Shown in pieces: positions 28,674-38,826 of a stretch of DNA of 64,000 nt. Numbering within the stretch: the stretch's first letter is position 1; each line of letters starts with the position of its first letter. The stretch covers positions 487,368-551,367 of the forward strand of contig CAJNDS010001535.1 of the NCBI GenBank assembly GCA_905221605.1, written 5' to 3'. The notes beneath the pieces were generated by a model. That model worked only from the letters and a program-made list of their open reading frames with translations, ran no database searches and had not been told where the DNA came from. Origin of the DNA: Symbiodinium natans. Lineage: Eukaryota > Sar > Dinophyceae > Suessiales > Symbiodiniaceae. Both the position numbers and the translations under genes were made by a program.

Positions 28674-30949
28674 ATGGCTGCAATGAATCCTCCAACAGCT
28701 GCAATGAGGACTTCGCTGGATGCCGAAGTGGCCGAAATCCAACTTCGCGTGGATACTGGCTGGCTTTCCAAAGAGGAAGCTCATAAGTTGAAGACCCTGT
28801 TGAAAATGGGCCAGAGTATCGTGCGAACTTCGGATAAGGACCGGAATTGGACCCACAACACTGACGCCTTGCTCAAGGAATACCTCTTAGTCAGGGAGGA
28901 GAACACGCCGCTAAAGAAGGTTCTGAATGCAATTGGCTACTCTTGGCTACAGAGGCAGCTGAGGGCAGCAGATGCGAAGAAGGAAGCGGTGAATACGAGC
29001 CTCTTCGTGCACATTGTGGAATCGGACTACTTCGAATCTGCCATGGGGCTGGTGATGTTCGCCAATGCGATCATGATTGGCTTTCAAGTGTCCAGCACAG
29101 ATGATGACGAAAACAGCGCACATATTTATGAAATCCTGGACTTTGTCTTCACCACCATTTTTGTGGTCGAGCTGGTCTTACGATACTGTTGCGAGGGGTG
29201 GAGGTGGTGGTTTCGGGGCTCTAACATCTTCGACGTCGTAGTTGTGCTGGCTACGAACCTTGGAGGGGGGGGTTTAGGGTTGGGGGTGTCGTATACGGGC
29301 ATACTTAAATCAGGGTTCGGGTCCTTAAAGGGGAGAGGTCGCAACATTGTACTTCCCATCATCGAAGTCCTATAGGATGCCACCCCCCCAGGGCTCATCT
29401 GATCCCATGCAAGGAATGTGATTCCTGTGTGGATCCTGGGCCCACTGGGAGTCGATCCTGCCTTGGTACGGCCATTTGCAGTCCTCCGGCTATTTCGGCT
29501 GGTGAAGCTGATGAAGTTCATTCGCAAGTACCGGAGCCTGCGTACCTTGTGGAACCTGTTCCAGGGTGTTCTGGGAAGCGGCAAGATCTTGCTCTACACG
29601 GTCCTTGTCATGGGTACGACGCTCTTCATCTGGTCCGTGCTGGCTGTCGTCTTAATAGGCCAGGACCCAAGGTCGAAAGACCATCCGGACGTGATCCTGT
29701 ACTTCTCGAACGTGCCCGACGCGGTGTTCACCCTGTTCCAGATTGTAACCATGGACAGTTGGACAGCCATCTCCCGGCCCATTGGGGCACTCAACCCCAT
29801 CGCCGCCCTGGTCATTGGCTTCAACATCCTCATCGTGGAGCTCTGCCTCCTGAACCTGGTCACGGCCACGATCGTGAACGCGGCCTTTCAGAGGCAGCAG
29901 GACGACCACGAGATGGTCGCCAGGGAGCAGAAGATCAAAAGCGACAGGCTCATCGACGAGGTTCGGACGCTCTTCATGGAGATGGACAAGAGTGGGACGG
30001 GGAGCCTCAACCATGAAGAGTACCTGGACGCTGTGAGCGAAAATCCTCAGATTCAGACCAAGCTCATCACGTTGGAGATCGACGATGCCGAGGAGCGATT
30101 CACATTTAAGGGTGGTTGAGAGCCTATCATATACGGATGATTCACAACTACCTGTCCCGAAAGTCAAGACACCCATATTTGGCCTAGTGAGGCTGATAGT
30201 CTAGTGAGGTCCTTGCGGATTTTGAAAGGAACTCTGGGACTTGATCGACCTGGGTACGGGAAGCATCGAGGTAGAGCAGTTCGCGCAGGGGCTCCGTATC
30301 ATTGCTGGGGAGGTCAAGGCGAAAGATCTCTTTACCATCAACCGGCGGGTGGGCAATGCCCTCAATCGCCTGCAGGTGGCAGAGCGTGAGATGGAGCGTC
30401 AGGTAAGCCTGGCCGATGAGATGCAGAGCGACATCCAGGCGGTCACGCGTCAGCTTACCAAGTCTACACAAAACCTCGTGAACTTTATGCACAACGTCTC
30501 CCGCTGCATTCCCCGGAGCAAGGTCCTGCTGAAACCCTCCGCGGCAGAAGAGCAAAGGATCGAAATTCTGGACAAGGTCAAACCCATCCTGGGGCCTAAC
30601 ATGGGGCAGGCCAGTATTTCAAGGACTGTAGAAAAACCAGATATGGGGATTGAAAGTAGGGCTCAGAACCTACAAGCCATAAGCAAGCCCCCCTAAACCC
30701 TAAACCCTAAACCCTAAACCCTAAACCCTAAACCCTAAACCCTAAACCCTAAACCCTAAGCCCTAAGCCCTAAACCCTAAATAAACCCTAAACCCCAAAT
30801 CGCCAGGGAACCAAGGGCTCACTTGTGTTTTGTCCCCGGAGGTCTCCAGGCTCTTCTTCTCCAACCGCGGAAAGCGCGCAATGCAGAGGAAGCATGTCAA
30901 CATTACTGGCACCAGCCGGATGCAGGAGGACGACATTGATCTGGAATGA
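28674..30949 (+). CDS. Single-domain voltage-gated cation channel with EF-hand (four exons)
   Basis: Six-segment voltage-gated channel of about 585 residues, acting in a membrane to pass cations on depolarisation. Exon 1 starts at ATG 28674 and ends near 29262 (cytosolic N-terminus; S1 YFESAMGLVMFANAIMIG; S2 FVFTTIFVVELVLRYC; S3 NIFDVVVVLAT). Exon 2, about 29414-30092, has S4 RPFAVLRLFRLVKLMKF with spaced basic residues, S5, the pore loop QIVTMDSWTAISRP, S6 and an EF-hand loop DKSGTGSLNHEE. Exon 3, 30229-30609, has a weaker second EF-like loop (DLGTGSIEVEQF) and a coiled coil. Exon 4, 30842-30949, reads VSRLFFSNRGKRAMQRKH and stops at TGA 30947. Intron 2 is GA-AG (136 bases) and intron 3 GC-AG (232 bases, holding an array); the exon 1/2 join could not be fixed. 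TMDSW resembles the TLESW filter of single-domain bacterial sodium channels; ion selectivity is not deducible. Trans-splice acceptor candidates lie at 28637 and 28662. Confidence 0.88.
30691..30800 (+). repeat. CCCTAAA array inside channel intron 3
   Basis: About 15 units within the GC-AG intron 30610-30841. The exons on both sides are in phase and belong to one protein, so here an array is demonstrably intronic in the gene model. Confidence 0.9.
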
Positions 30950-31791
30950 TATTCACTCCAGGGCTTTACCTCGACAGCCGCCGGGGTTTGTGCGAATACC
31001 GGGCTGCTCCCGCGAAGCGGGTCAGGCTGTGTGCGATAGACGCTTATGGCGATTTTTCTTATGCTTGCAATTCTTGCAATCTGCAAATCTCAAGGCTGCT
31101 CTGAGCCCTCAAGTGCCAGCGGCTGGCGGCTTTCTCGTTTCACCCCTGCACAGGCCCAGAAGCGACCGTAACATGCTGGTTGCCAGCCAGTGTTTCCGCT
31201 ACATGGACGTGAATGAATTGCGGACTCCTGACACCAGAACAAAGAGGTTGCCACAGGGTCGCAACGCAAGAGACGTAAGAAGGGGCATATCATAACCTGC
31301 ACAGTTGGGGTGGCGACGAACATCTTCCACTTCCGCAACTTATGCAAATCGCAAGCCCTCAGTCCATTCACCAGCCCTCTTGCGTCAAAGCCTAAACCCT
31401 TAATCACAAGCTGAGGACAGAGGGCTTACAAGGCTTAGTGGCTTGGGATGTGGGCTTCACTTTTTGGGAGAAGAAGGTCAAGTGCACGTTGTTGCAAGCA
31501 CTCTGCACAGTTTCGCGAAAAAACAGAAAAATAGAAAATGCACATATGTATATGAAAATATACTTATATACATACTAAGCATAGAAGCAAAAGCACACTG
31601 TATAACAGCCCTTCTGAATCATGTGCAGGATAGGCGGATAGGCTTTAGGGTGATGGCCTGGTGATTAGTCAGAGTTCCCATTTTGCCTTCTCTGCTTGGA
31701 TGCGTGATGCGCTTGACGTAAAGAGCTAGGCTGCTCTGAAGAGAACCTTTCTCCGGTTAGTCAGCTGGGTCGGCGTGATCTGCTTTCATCC
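30950..31791. other. Channel 3' region and spacer, no gene recognised
   Basis: 840 bases without an array. Overlapping short frames on both strands, none recognised. It probably contains the channel 3' UTR. Confidence 0.4.
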
Positions 31792-32239
31792 AGGGTTTAG
31801 GGATTTAGGGTTTAGGGTTTTGTTTAGGGTTTAGATACACTGCAAGAATGACAGGCAATTCAGCATGCGTCTCTGGTATCAGTTAGGAAAGGCATGGCGG
31901 TACACTCTAGATGGAAGACCTGCGGTTTTCCACCCACAAGGATGGGTTGCAAGAGTGCTTCCCGTTTGTCCGTCCTCGCTATTTTGGACCTTTGTGGGTT
32001 GTGTCGGGCGTAGTACGCTCATCTTCGCAACTTTGTTGACTGTGGTGTGCATCGAAACCCTAAACCCTAAACCCTAAACCCTAAACCCTTAAACTTATAA
32101 ACCCTAAACCCTAAACCCTAAACCCTAAACCCTAAACCGTGTGTTGCAAGCTTCGTTAGTCATGAGGTGGGAGCTAGCAAACTTACGGGTTTCTCTGAGC
32201 TGCTGGCTTGCCCGCTGCCAGGCTACAGCCCAGGTGAAT

Positions 32240-32345
32240 CCAACAATATTCATCGTATGAATAATAACATTAATATTCATCATATTAGTCATAGTAATAT
32301 TAGTCATAATCGTAATAGTAATCATAGTAATATTGAATATGAGCC
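32240..32345. repeat. Decayed trinucleotide patch (AATATT/CAT/AGT)
   Basis: A-T rich with a loose period of three (AATAATAACATTAATATTC). Similar patches occur at 32965-33045, 40245-40335 and 53925-54055. Confidence 0.6.
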
Positions 32346-32367
32346 ATGTTGAAAGTATTACTGGCAG

Positions 32368-32463
32368 TCCGACGCGTGTGCTGCAGTGACCCTGGCAGGA
32401 CAGATCGTGGAGGATGACCTAAGAGTTGCCGCAGAGCCTTTCGAAGACCCCAGCGTTATGAAG
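32368..32463 (+). CDS. Predicted exon, 96 bases, canonical borders
   Basis: GGCAG acceptor at 32367, AAG|GTGCGG donor at 32464 just before a TTTAGGG array. 32 codons: SDACAAVTLAGQIVEDDL, then RVAAEPFEDPSVMK. Confidence 0.65.
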
Positions 32464-33159
32464 GTGCGGGTTTAGGGTTTAGGGTTTAGGGTTCAGGGTT
32501 TAGGGTTTAGGGTGTAGGGTGTAGGGTTTAGGGTTTAGGGCCTATTAGGGTTAGTGTAAACCCTAAACCCTAAGCCCTAAACTGTAGTGTCCAAGCTTGG
32601 ATCTGGCATCTCGTCTCAGAGGCATGCTAACTTGTGGTACCCAGTGCTCACGTACTGAAGCCCAGTGATCCTTGACGACAGCAGCACACATCTTAAACCC
32701 TAATCCCTAAACCCTAAACCCTAAACCCTAAACCCTAAACCCTAAACCCCAAACCCCAAACCATCTACATACCACCGCACGCTTCATCCGCTGCATCGGA
32801 GCTGTCGAACCTGCAAACATAGAACAGAACTGGAGTCGGGCAAGTCGAGCGACCGAGATCCAGCCAGGCATGCCGTCGCCTGCCGAACATCTCATGGACG
32901 TGCTCGGCGCTCGACAAATCTTGCCCATGTTGGGCAAAGCAAGTCGCTTCTCACTTGGCTAGATAATATCAAGAAAATGAGAAATACTACGAATATGCAT
33001 AATATCAAGAATATGAATAATGTTAACCATATGAATAGTGCTGTCATTTGCCGATGAGTTTTGCATGGCCAGGTCGCACACCGGAAGACGGATTCCCGCC
33101 ATCCATGCGCATGAACGTGCAGGGGCCACAAATTGCAAGAGGGAGATCTTCGGAGCTTC

Positions 33160-33295
33160 AAACCCTAAACCCTAAACCCTAAACCCTAAACCCTAAACCC
33201 AAAAACCCAAAAACCCAAAACCCTAAACCCTAAACCCTAAACCCTAAACCCTAAACCCTAAACCCTGAACCCTGAACCCTGAACCCTAAGCCCAG
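33160..33295 (+). repeat. CCCTAAA array with CCCAAAA and CCCTGAA blocks
   Basis: Three unit types are each clustered: CCCTAAA, then CCCAAAAA, then CCCTAAA, then CCCTGAA. Confidence 0.95.
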
Positions 33296-33334
33296 TTCAA
33301 CTGACTTGGGACAAGCTACTCCTTTTGATTGCAG

Positions 33335-33412
33335 AGGTCGCTGGTCTTCAGCCGCGCGCACAGCATCTCTCGGACTTGCAAATTCCTTGAAGCTCCTCTT
33401 TCGGAGGACTCA
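33335..33412 (+). CDS. Predicted exon, IPT/TIG closing strands, 78 bases
   Basis: CCTTTTGATTGCAG acceptor at 33334, GTGCTT donor at 33413. It reads RSLVFSRAHSISRTCKF, then LEAPLSEDS. AHSISRTCKFLEAP fits the end of IPT/TIG. Confidence 0.6.
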
Positions 33413-33597
33413 GTGCTTACCCTAAACCCTAAACCCTATACCCTAAACCCTAAACCCTTAGCCCCTTTTTTAGTCTGAAATGCACCTTGATGGCTCAAAC
33501 CCCCAAGCGGGCAACGCCCTCGAAGCAACCGAAGCCGCTCAAGTGTTGAAAGCCTCTCCGTGGTTCTGCTGACCCTGCCTTATGATCATCATTCTTG

Positions 33598-33728
33598 AAC
33601 CCTAAACCCTAAAGCCCTAAGGCCCTAAAGCCCTAAAGCCCTAAAGCCTAAACCCTAAACCCTAAACCCTAAACCCTAAACCCTAAACCCTAAACCCTAA
33701 ACCCTAAACCCTAAACCCTAAACCCTAA
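33598..33728 (+). repeat. CCCTAAA array with CCCTAAAG units
   Basis: The left part is an 8-base CCCTAAAG variant in several copies, the right part canonical. Confidence 0.95.
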
Positions 33729-33860
33729 GGGGGTGAAGGATGCCTGACTGCGCCACTTGCTCTTAGCCCTCCTACGTGGCCCGCAGGCATCCTAGGATTC
33801 AGGGTTCAGGGTTTAGGGTTTAGGGTTTAGGGGTTAGGGTTTAGGGTTTAGGGCTTAGGG

Positions 33861-33953
33861 GTACTTAGTAGCCAATTATCACTGTACTTATAACCCACTT
33901 ATAAGCCCCCGAAGTGCCCTGATATGGTTATAAGTACCATGAACCTCCAAGTA
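33861..33953. mobile_element. Family A hairpin element
   Basis: Right arm TAAGTACCATGAACCTCCAA is intact. The left arm is cut by the preceding TTTAGGG array (GGGGTACTTAGTAGCC). The interior TAAGCCCCCGAAGTG is shared with the copy at 39754. Confidence 0.7.
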
Positions 33954-34093
33954 TGATCTTTAACGCAAGACTCCCTAGAAACACCTCAACCAGCATGGGC
34001 TATTTTACCTCAGAACCCCTTAAAAGAGGCCCTTTATAGGGTTGAGGGCCGGGTCTCCCAGACTGGAACGCCTAGAGAAAGCTCCCAAGTGCA

Positions 34094-34260
34094 ACCCTAA
34101 ACCCTAAACCCTAAACCCTAAACCCTAAACCCTAAACCCTAAACCCTAAACCCTAAACCCTAAACCCTAAACCCTAAACCCTACACCCTAAACCCTAAAC
34201 CCTAAACCCTAAACCCCTAAACCCCTAAACCCCTAAACCCTAATTCCTAAACCCCACACC
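34094..34260 (+). repeat. CCCTAAA array
   Basis: About 23 units; the right end has the 8-base variant CCCCTAAA. Confidence 0.95.
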
Positions 34261-34299
34261 CTAAACCCCCCAAACTGCCCCGAACCCTCTTTTTCTCAG

Positions 34300-34352
34300 G
34301 TCCCGCGCGGCCCGCGGACCCTCCGCTCGGGTTCGAGCCGCTGCTTCTTGAG
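34300..34352 (+). CDS. Predicted exon, 53 bases
   Basis: Strong pyrimidine tract CCCTCTTTTTCTCAG|G at 34299. It reads GPARPADPPLGFEPLLLE; donor GCTTTG (GC type) at 34353. Confidence 0.5.
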
Positions 34353-34475
34353 GCTTTGGGGTTAAGGGTTTAGGGTGTTGAGGGTTCAGGGTTTAGAGCG
34401 GTTAAGAGTTTCGGGGTTTTAGGGTTTAGGGGGTTGAGGGTTTAGGGGTTTAGGGGGCTTAGGGGGTTTAGAGTC

Positions 34476-34919
34476 GGGGGGAAATGGGTTGCGCGGCGGG
34501 TGAAACGACGACTGTTGGGGTTGGGGTGTCGAGTTCAGGGGCACGTTGTATGCCCTGGCGCGACCGCAAGTGGACATGACTGACGAGTCTAGAGGTCTTG
34601 TGGATGAGCGTGTGTCTCGTCATGATGGCATCAAAGCAGGGTACCGTTATTTTTATTTAACTTTGGTTGTTGTTCTTGTTTTCTTTGGTTTTGCTTTCTG
34701 GAAAAGATGGAAGTTTGACAGGTAAGGAAAATCAAAAATCCTAAACTACACCGAAAGACCCTGAGACCCCATTTTCCCTGAAACCATAAAACCGTAAGAC
34801 CCCACTAGCCCTTGCAGAACCTAGAATCTTGAATTCCCACAGCCCTAGAATACTATATTTGCATAGTCAAAACGCATCCAAACCTCGCGGGCAACCTGTA
34901 AACATCTCGCTCTTTGCAG
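34476..34919. other. Array-free segment, nothing recognised
   Basis: T-rich stretch near 34645-34695; no convincing frame. It ends in the acceptor CTCTTTGCAG. Confidence 0.3.
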
Positions 34920-34994
34920 GTGCTTCCCACCCTCGATGCGGCTCAGACGTCCACGCTCGTCCTCATGGCAGGCAAGAGGGATCAGGATGGGCAG
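34920..34994 (+). CDS. Predicted exon, 75 bases
   Basis: CTCTTTGCAG|G acceptor at 34919. 25 codons: VLPTLDAAQTSTLVLMAG, then KRDQDGQ, followed at once by a TTTAGGG array. Confidence 0.55.
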
Positions 34995-35152
34995 TTTAGG
35001 GTTTAGGGTTTAGGGTTTAGGGTTTAGAGTTTAGGGTTTAGGGTTTAGGGTTTAGGGTTCTCCCGTTGCTAGTTCGCAGAATGTTAGGGTCAGACTGCGC
35101 TCTTCCGTGGCTGTGGCTTAGGTCGTTGCCGTCAGGAGTTTGCTGTGGTAAC

Positions 35153-35292
35153 ATGAAGGTTCATGGGTGTGCGGTTAGCAGTAGGGTAACTATGGTTGCA
35201 ACCGTATTTAGGGTTTAGGGTTTAGGGTTTAGGGTTTAGGGTTTAGGGTTTAGGGAGCACCCTACTTGTAAGCACCCATGGACAGCCAAGTA
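35153..35292. mobile_element. Family A element with an internal TTTAGGG array
   Basis: Left ATGAAGGTTCATGGGTG, right GTAAGCACCCATGGACAGCC. The array 35206-35256 sits between the arms. Confidence 0.75.
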
Positions 35293-35311
35293 CTGTATGA
35301 TGAGCTATCAG

Positions 35312-35387
35312 GACAGCGACTGCGGAGCTCACGGAGCCACTCTTGTCTTGCCATCTCTCATCTTGGGTCCACTAGTTGAGGCAAAGG
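35312..35387 (+). CDS. Predicted exon, unassigned
   Basis: CTATCAG|G acceptor at 35311. It reads DSDCGAHGATLVLPSLIL, then GPLVEAKEG, ending at a TTTAGGG array. Confidence 0.5.
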
Positions 35388-35693
35388 AGGGTTTAGGGTT
35401 TAGGGTTTAGGGTTTAGGGTTTAGGGTTCTTGAATACAGCTCCTTCCCCACCTCAGCCCCGCGGCAGACCTCTGTCAGGGACGAGGGAGGCGTCCTTGGC
35501 CACTAAACCCTAAACCCTAAACCCTAAAGCCTAAATCGTCCTTGGCCCTAGCCCCCCTGTCAAACCGTGATGCGTGACCCGCAGCACTTCGGCAGGTGCG
35601 ACCGCATCGACCGCAGAGGTGAAGATGGCAGGTCTGCAAGCTCAGAAACAGGATTGAAAGTATAGAGTTTCGGGTTTAGGGTTTAGGGTTTAG

Positions 35694-36003
35694 AAGACAA
35701 GCCGATTTCCCGCGACATGCCCTACACTTCGAGGCCAGCTGATGCCAGGGTCTCTGCCGCTGTGCCGCCTGGACGACTGTCGCGGCCTTGAGCCATCCGG
35801 TTGCGATCGCCGGGTAGCCGGCCCGATTGCCTCGAGGTCATGACGTGGTATTCAGCGGTTCCTCTGTAAGCTCGACGCCGGGCACCATCATCGATGAGGC
35901 AGACTGTCAGGGCTTGGTCCGCCAAGCAGAATGAGAATGTTCTTGTGCAGGCCGAAGGCCTGCTCTCCTGTCCACTTCCACAGGCAGGGCGGTGGAATTC
36001 TTC
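35694..36003. other. Array-free segment, no gene recognised
   Basis: A 114-codon - frame (35722-36066) covers it but is not recognised. Confidence 0.25.
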
Positions 36004-36091
36004 GCATTTAGGGTTTGTTTTAACGTTAAAAACCCATTTAGGGTTTTGTAACGTTAAGAAACCCATTTAGGGTTTTTTTACGTAAAAAGCA

Positions 36092-36109
36092 CCCCCCCCC
36101 CCCCCCCCC
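36092..36109 (+). repeat. C18 homopolymer tract
   Basis: Follows spaced TTTAGGG units separated by short GTAACGTTAA-like spacers (36004-36080). Confidence 0.9.
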
Positions 36110-36136
36110 TCCCGAGCCTTCCTGAAGCAATGGCCA

Positions 36137-36188
36137 GGCCAGTTCAGTGTGGGCCGGGCTCTCCGGGAGATCGACATGCAACCTTCGG
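36137..36188 (+). CDS. Predicted exon, unassigned
   Basis: GGCCAG|G acceptor at 36136, GTATCG donor at 36189. It reads QFSVGRALREIDMQPS. The frame is also open upstream (RAFLKQWPG). Confidence 0.45.
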
Positions 36189-36469
36189 GTATCGTCCGAC
36201 CCTCTGTTTAGGGTTTAGGGTTTAGGGTTTAAGGTTTAGGGTTTAGGGTTTGGAGGGGAACTAACCCATGCATTCTGATCGTTCGGTACTGTGTCTCCAA
36301 GCCCAATAAGAGAAAGGATAAGCTTGTTCTACAGGACCCATTGGGCCTGATTATACTCCAGATTTTGTGCTTCCGGCTTTTGATGTTCAACTCTTGGCTT
36401 GTCATGAATATAGATGATCTGACAAAATTAGAAGAACTCCCAGAGCCGACTTTTTCCACGGAATTGTAT

Positions 36470-36558
36470 GGGGGTTTAAGAAAATAAGGGTGCCCTTTTT
36501 GTGGGGGTCTTTCTAAGGGGGTTCGACTCTGTTTGGGGTATACAAGGGGTACTCCTAT
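36470..36558. mobile_element. Family C element, diverged
   Basis: Left GGGGGTTTAAGAAAATAAGG; right end GGTACTCCTATTA is partial. It directly precedes a family E element. Confidence 0.55.
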
Positions 36559-36561
36559 TAC

Positions 36562-36670
36562 CACTATTTGCTTCAGAACCCCGAAAGAATAATACAACAA
36601 TAATCCCCATATTACCCTTTTTAAGGAAGAATTTCTTACGTTGTTTGGGGTCTCCTTAAGCAATAAGTAG
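36562..36670. mobile_element. Family E hairpin element
   Basis: Left CACTATTTGCTTCAGAACCC, right GGGGTCTCCTTAAGCAATAAG. Core AATCCCCATATTACCC is shared with copy 4. A CCCTAAA array follows. Confidence 0.8.
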
Positions 36671-36676
36671 ATTATG

Positions 36677-36806
36677 CCTAAACCCTAAACCCTAAACCCT
36701 AAACCCTAACCCCTAAACCCTCAACCCTAAACCCTAAACCCTAAACCCTAAGCCCTAAGCCCTAAGTACTAAACCCAAAACCCTAAACCCTAAACCCTAA
36801 ACCCCC
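36677..36806 (+). repeat. CCCTAAA array
   Basis: About 18 units with CCCTAAG and CCCAAAA variants. Confidence 0.95.
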
Positions 36807-37007
36807 CTCTTTTCTGAGACCTAGGCTGAATGGAGGGGTTCACTGGTCGGAGCCCCCTCTGGCCGTGGTCCCAGGTCAGTTGCAAGCTGGCGCAGTAAAG
36901 CCTGTGATTCTCTGGTTTAGGGTTTAGGTTTAGGGTTTAGGGTTTAGGGTTTAGGGTTTAGGGTTTAGGGTTCAGGGTTTAGGATTTAGGGTTTAGGGTT
37001 TGTGGGG

Positions 37008-37075
37008 CCGGATCCTTTAAAGTGACCAAGGCGCTGACGGTGCTCGCCCAGCCCACCCTGTTCGACGCATCGGAG
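37008..37075 (+). CDS. Predicted exon, unassigned
   Basis: Open after a TTTAGGG array; it reads SFKVTKALTVLAQPTLFD, then ASE. GAG|GTCCGA donor at 37076. The acceptor may be AAG at 37030. Confidence 0.45.
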
Positions 37076-37219
37076 GTCCGAACCAGCCCGTGACTCAGCC
37101 CGCTTGATGACCGGGTCTGTACCATTGCCCAGGAATACACCCTAAACCCTAAACCCTAAATCCTAAACCCTAAACCCTAAACCCTAAACCCTAAACCCCA
37201 AACCCTAAACCCTTCTTCG

Positions 37220-37535
37220 CCCGAAGCAGACCCAAGGTGCGGATAAGTTCTGTGAAGAGTGCACCATCCTCGACCTGGTCGGAAGCAAAGCCCCCAGTGT
37301 TTTTCTTCCCAGACTCAGACTCCCGTCATGGTTGGGGTTCCAGTGCTCTTAACATCCTTGCAAGAATCGTGTGAGTTGAATTGTGGGCGTCTGAAGGCCA
37401 CTTCAACAATGCGGTCGGAATCAACAATGACCGCTCGCCCCGATGCTTTCTGGGAGATTTCGAGGCAAGGGCTTCCTTTGGTGCTCGCTCCGGTGCTACC
37501 CTGACCTCTGATTGGTAGTTCCTTTTCTGGGCACC
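37220..37535. other. Array-free segment, nothing recognised
   Basis: One + frame of 81 codons (37259-37504), not recognised. Confidence 0.25.
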
Positions 37536-37635
37536 TAACCCTAAACCCTAAACCCTAAACCCTAAACGCTAAACCCTAAACCCTAAACCCTAAACCCTAA
37601 ACCCTAAACCCTAAACCCTAAACCCTAAACCCTAA
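37536..37635 (+). repeat. CCCTAAA array, left of LINE fragment
   Basis: About 14 units. The array ends exactly where the retroelement reading frame begins. Confidence 0.95.
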
Positions 37636-38076
37636 AGAATAGATGCATTTTACATTCGTTTCCTTAGAAGAGTAGTGCGAATTAAGGCCTCCTATTACTC
37701 CAGAATCCCCAACGTAGAGGTCTATGAACAGGCACACAGACCACGCCTTCCATCCCACCTGCTCTCGGACATGCAATATAAAATGATGAGGGAGGTATTC
37801 TTGGCTCCTAGAAAGGAGGTATATCACTCTGTAGTCTTCGGTTCGGCTCACAAGGATCGGATTCTCAGCCAGGGACGTCGGCGGGGTATGCAATTTCCCT
37901 ACTGGGTTGAAGTGGTCTCTCGCCAGTACTTTCCTCACATTTGCAACTCCCCCGACCACCCCGCCCTAGGACCTCATTATAAGTACGCCCAAGTACACAA
38001 GGAGCTGAGAAACCCCCAACTCGGGAAGACGCCAAAGCGCGTGGACTGGCGCGCAGGGCCATAGCAAAAAAAAAAA
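37636..38076 (+). mobile_element. LINE (non-LTR) retrotransposon fragment, 5'-truncated, with A tail
   Basis: Open from the array edge to TAG at 38062. It begins RIDAFYIRFLRRVVRIKASY and continues YSRIPNVEVYEQA, with SHLLSDMQYKMMREVF further on. This matches the conserved region after the reverse-transcriptase palm in many LINE ORF2 proteins (LDAF-RCLRRILRI-SN-EV). The palm with its catalytic motif is absent, so this is a dead 5'-truncated copy. An 11-base A run (38066-38076) leads straight into a CCCTAAA array. Arrays of the same orientation lie on both sides, so it appears inserted in a pre-existing array. Confidence 0.75.
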
Positions 38077-38172
38077 CCCTAAACCCTAAACCCTAAACCC
38101 TAAACCCTAAGCCCTAAGCCCTAAGCCCTAAGCCCTAAGCCCTAAGCCCTAAGCCCTAACCCTAAACCCCAA
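38077..38172 (+). repeat. CCCTAAA array, right of LINE fragment
   Basis: Canonical units, then seven CCCTAAG units in a row. The first unit is continuous with the A tail of the LINE fragment. Confidence 0.95.
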
Positions 38173-38218
38173 ACAAGGGCTAAAATCACAGGCCTGGGAT
38201 TGATGTGCCTCGGCCCAG

Positions 38219-38310
38219 GGCACTGTCCTCTCCGTCACGCACAACGTCACGAGCTGTTCCTTCCACGGTGGCCGGGTGCGACTGCGGCCAGACAAAGTGT
38301 GGGGAACTTG
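38219..38310 (+). CDS. Predicted exon, IPT/TIG-like core
   Basis: GGCCCAG|G acceptor at 38218. It reads GTVLSVTHNVTSCSFHGG, then RVRLRPDKVWGTW. A GTGCGA donor at 38275 would end it earlier. TSCSFHGG fits the cysteine strand. Confidence 0.5.
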
Positions 38311-38654
38311 GGGGGCTTAGGGTTTAGGGTTTAAGGTTTAGGGTTTAGGGGGTTTAGGGTTTAGGGTTTAGGGTTTAGGGTTTAGGGTAGCAATTTCGGC
38401 CACTCTTGGGCCGAAATCGCCTAAATCGCCTGGAACCTGGTCTCTGCGCTCTTGGCTCTTGCCTCTAAACCCTAAACCCTAAACCCTAAACCCTAATCCC
38501 TATACCCTAAACCCTAAGCACTAAGCCCTAAACCCTAAACCCTAAATCCTAAACCCTAAACCTCAGTTGGCTCCCAGGATTGCCGAAGACTTCGCAGACG
38601 GTTCGGGTCTCTTTGGCTTGTCGATCGATGGGCCGGCCCCTTACTACTTGTTAC

Positions 38655-38826
38655 TTGGGATGTTCCCCTTAGGGTTTTAAGGTTTGGGGTTTTAAGGTTT
38701 AGGGTTTTAAGGTTTAGGGTTTAGGGTTTAGGGTTTAGGGCTTATACTAACAGTCCTTAATAGGGATGATAATGGAAGGTACTCTAATCCCTATTAAGGA
38801 CTGTCAGTATAAGGGGAACATCCCAA
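38655..38826. mobile_element. Family B hairpin element with an internal TTTAGGG array
   Basis: Ends TTGGGATGTTCCCCTT and AAGGGGAACATCCCAA are a perfect 16-base inverted pair. The array 38671-38745 interrupts the left arm: in the intact copy at 54096 the arm continues CTTATACTAACAG, whereas here it is CTT, array, then CTTATACTAACAG. Confidence 0.9.

Noticed and set aside
29126-30555. - strand and alternative + frames across the channel
   Set aside because: They are shadows of the channel exons, which carry S1-S6, pore and EF-hand motifs.
36229-36663. 144-codon - strand frame
   Set aside because: It covers a family C and a family E hairpin element and looks compositional.
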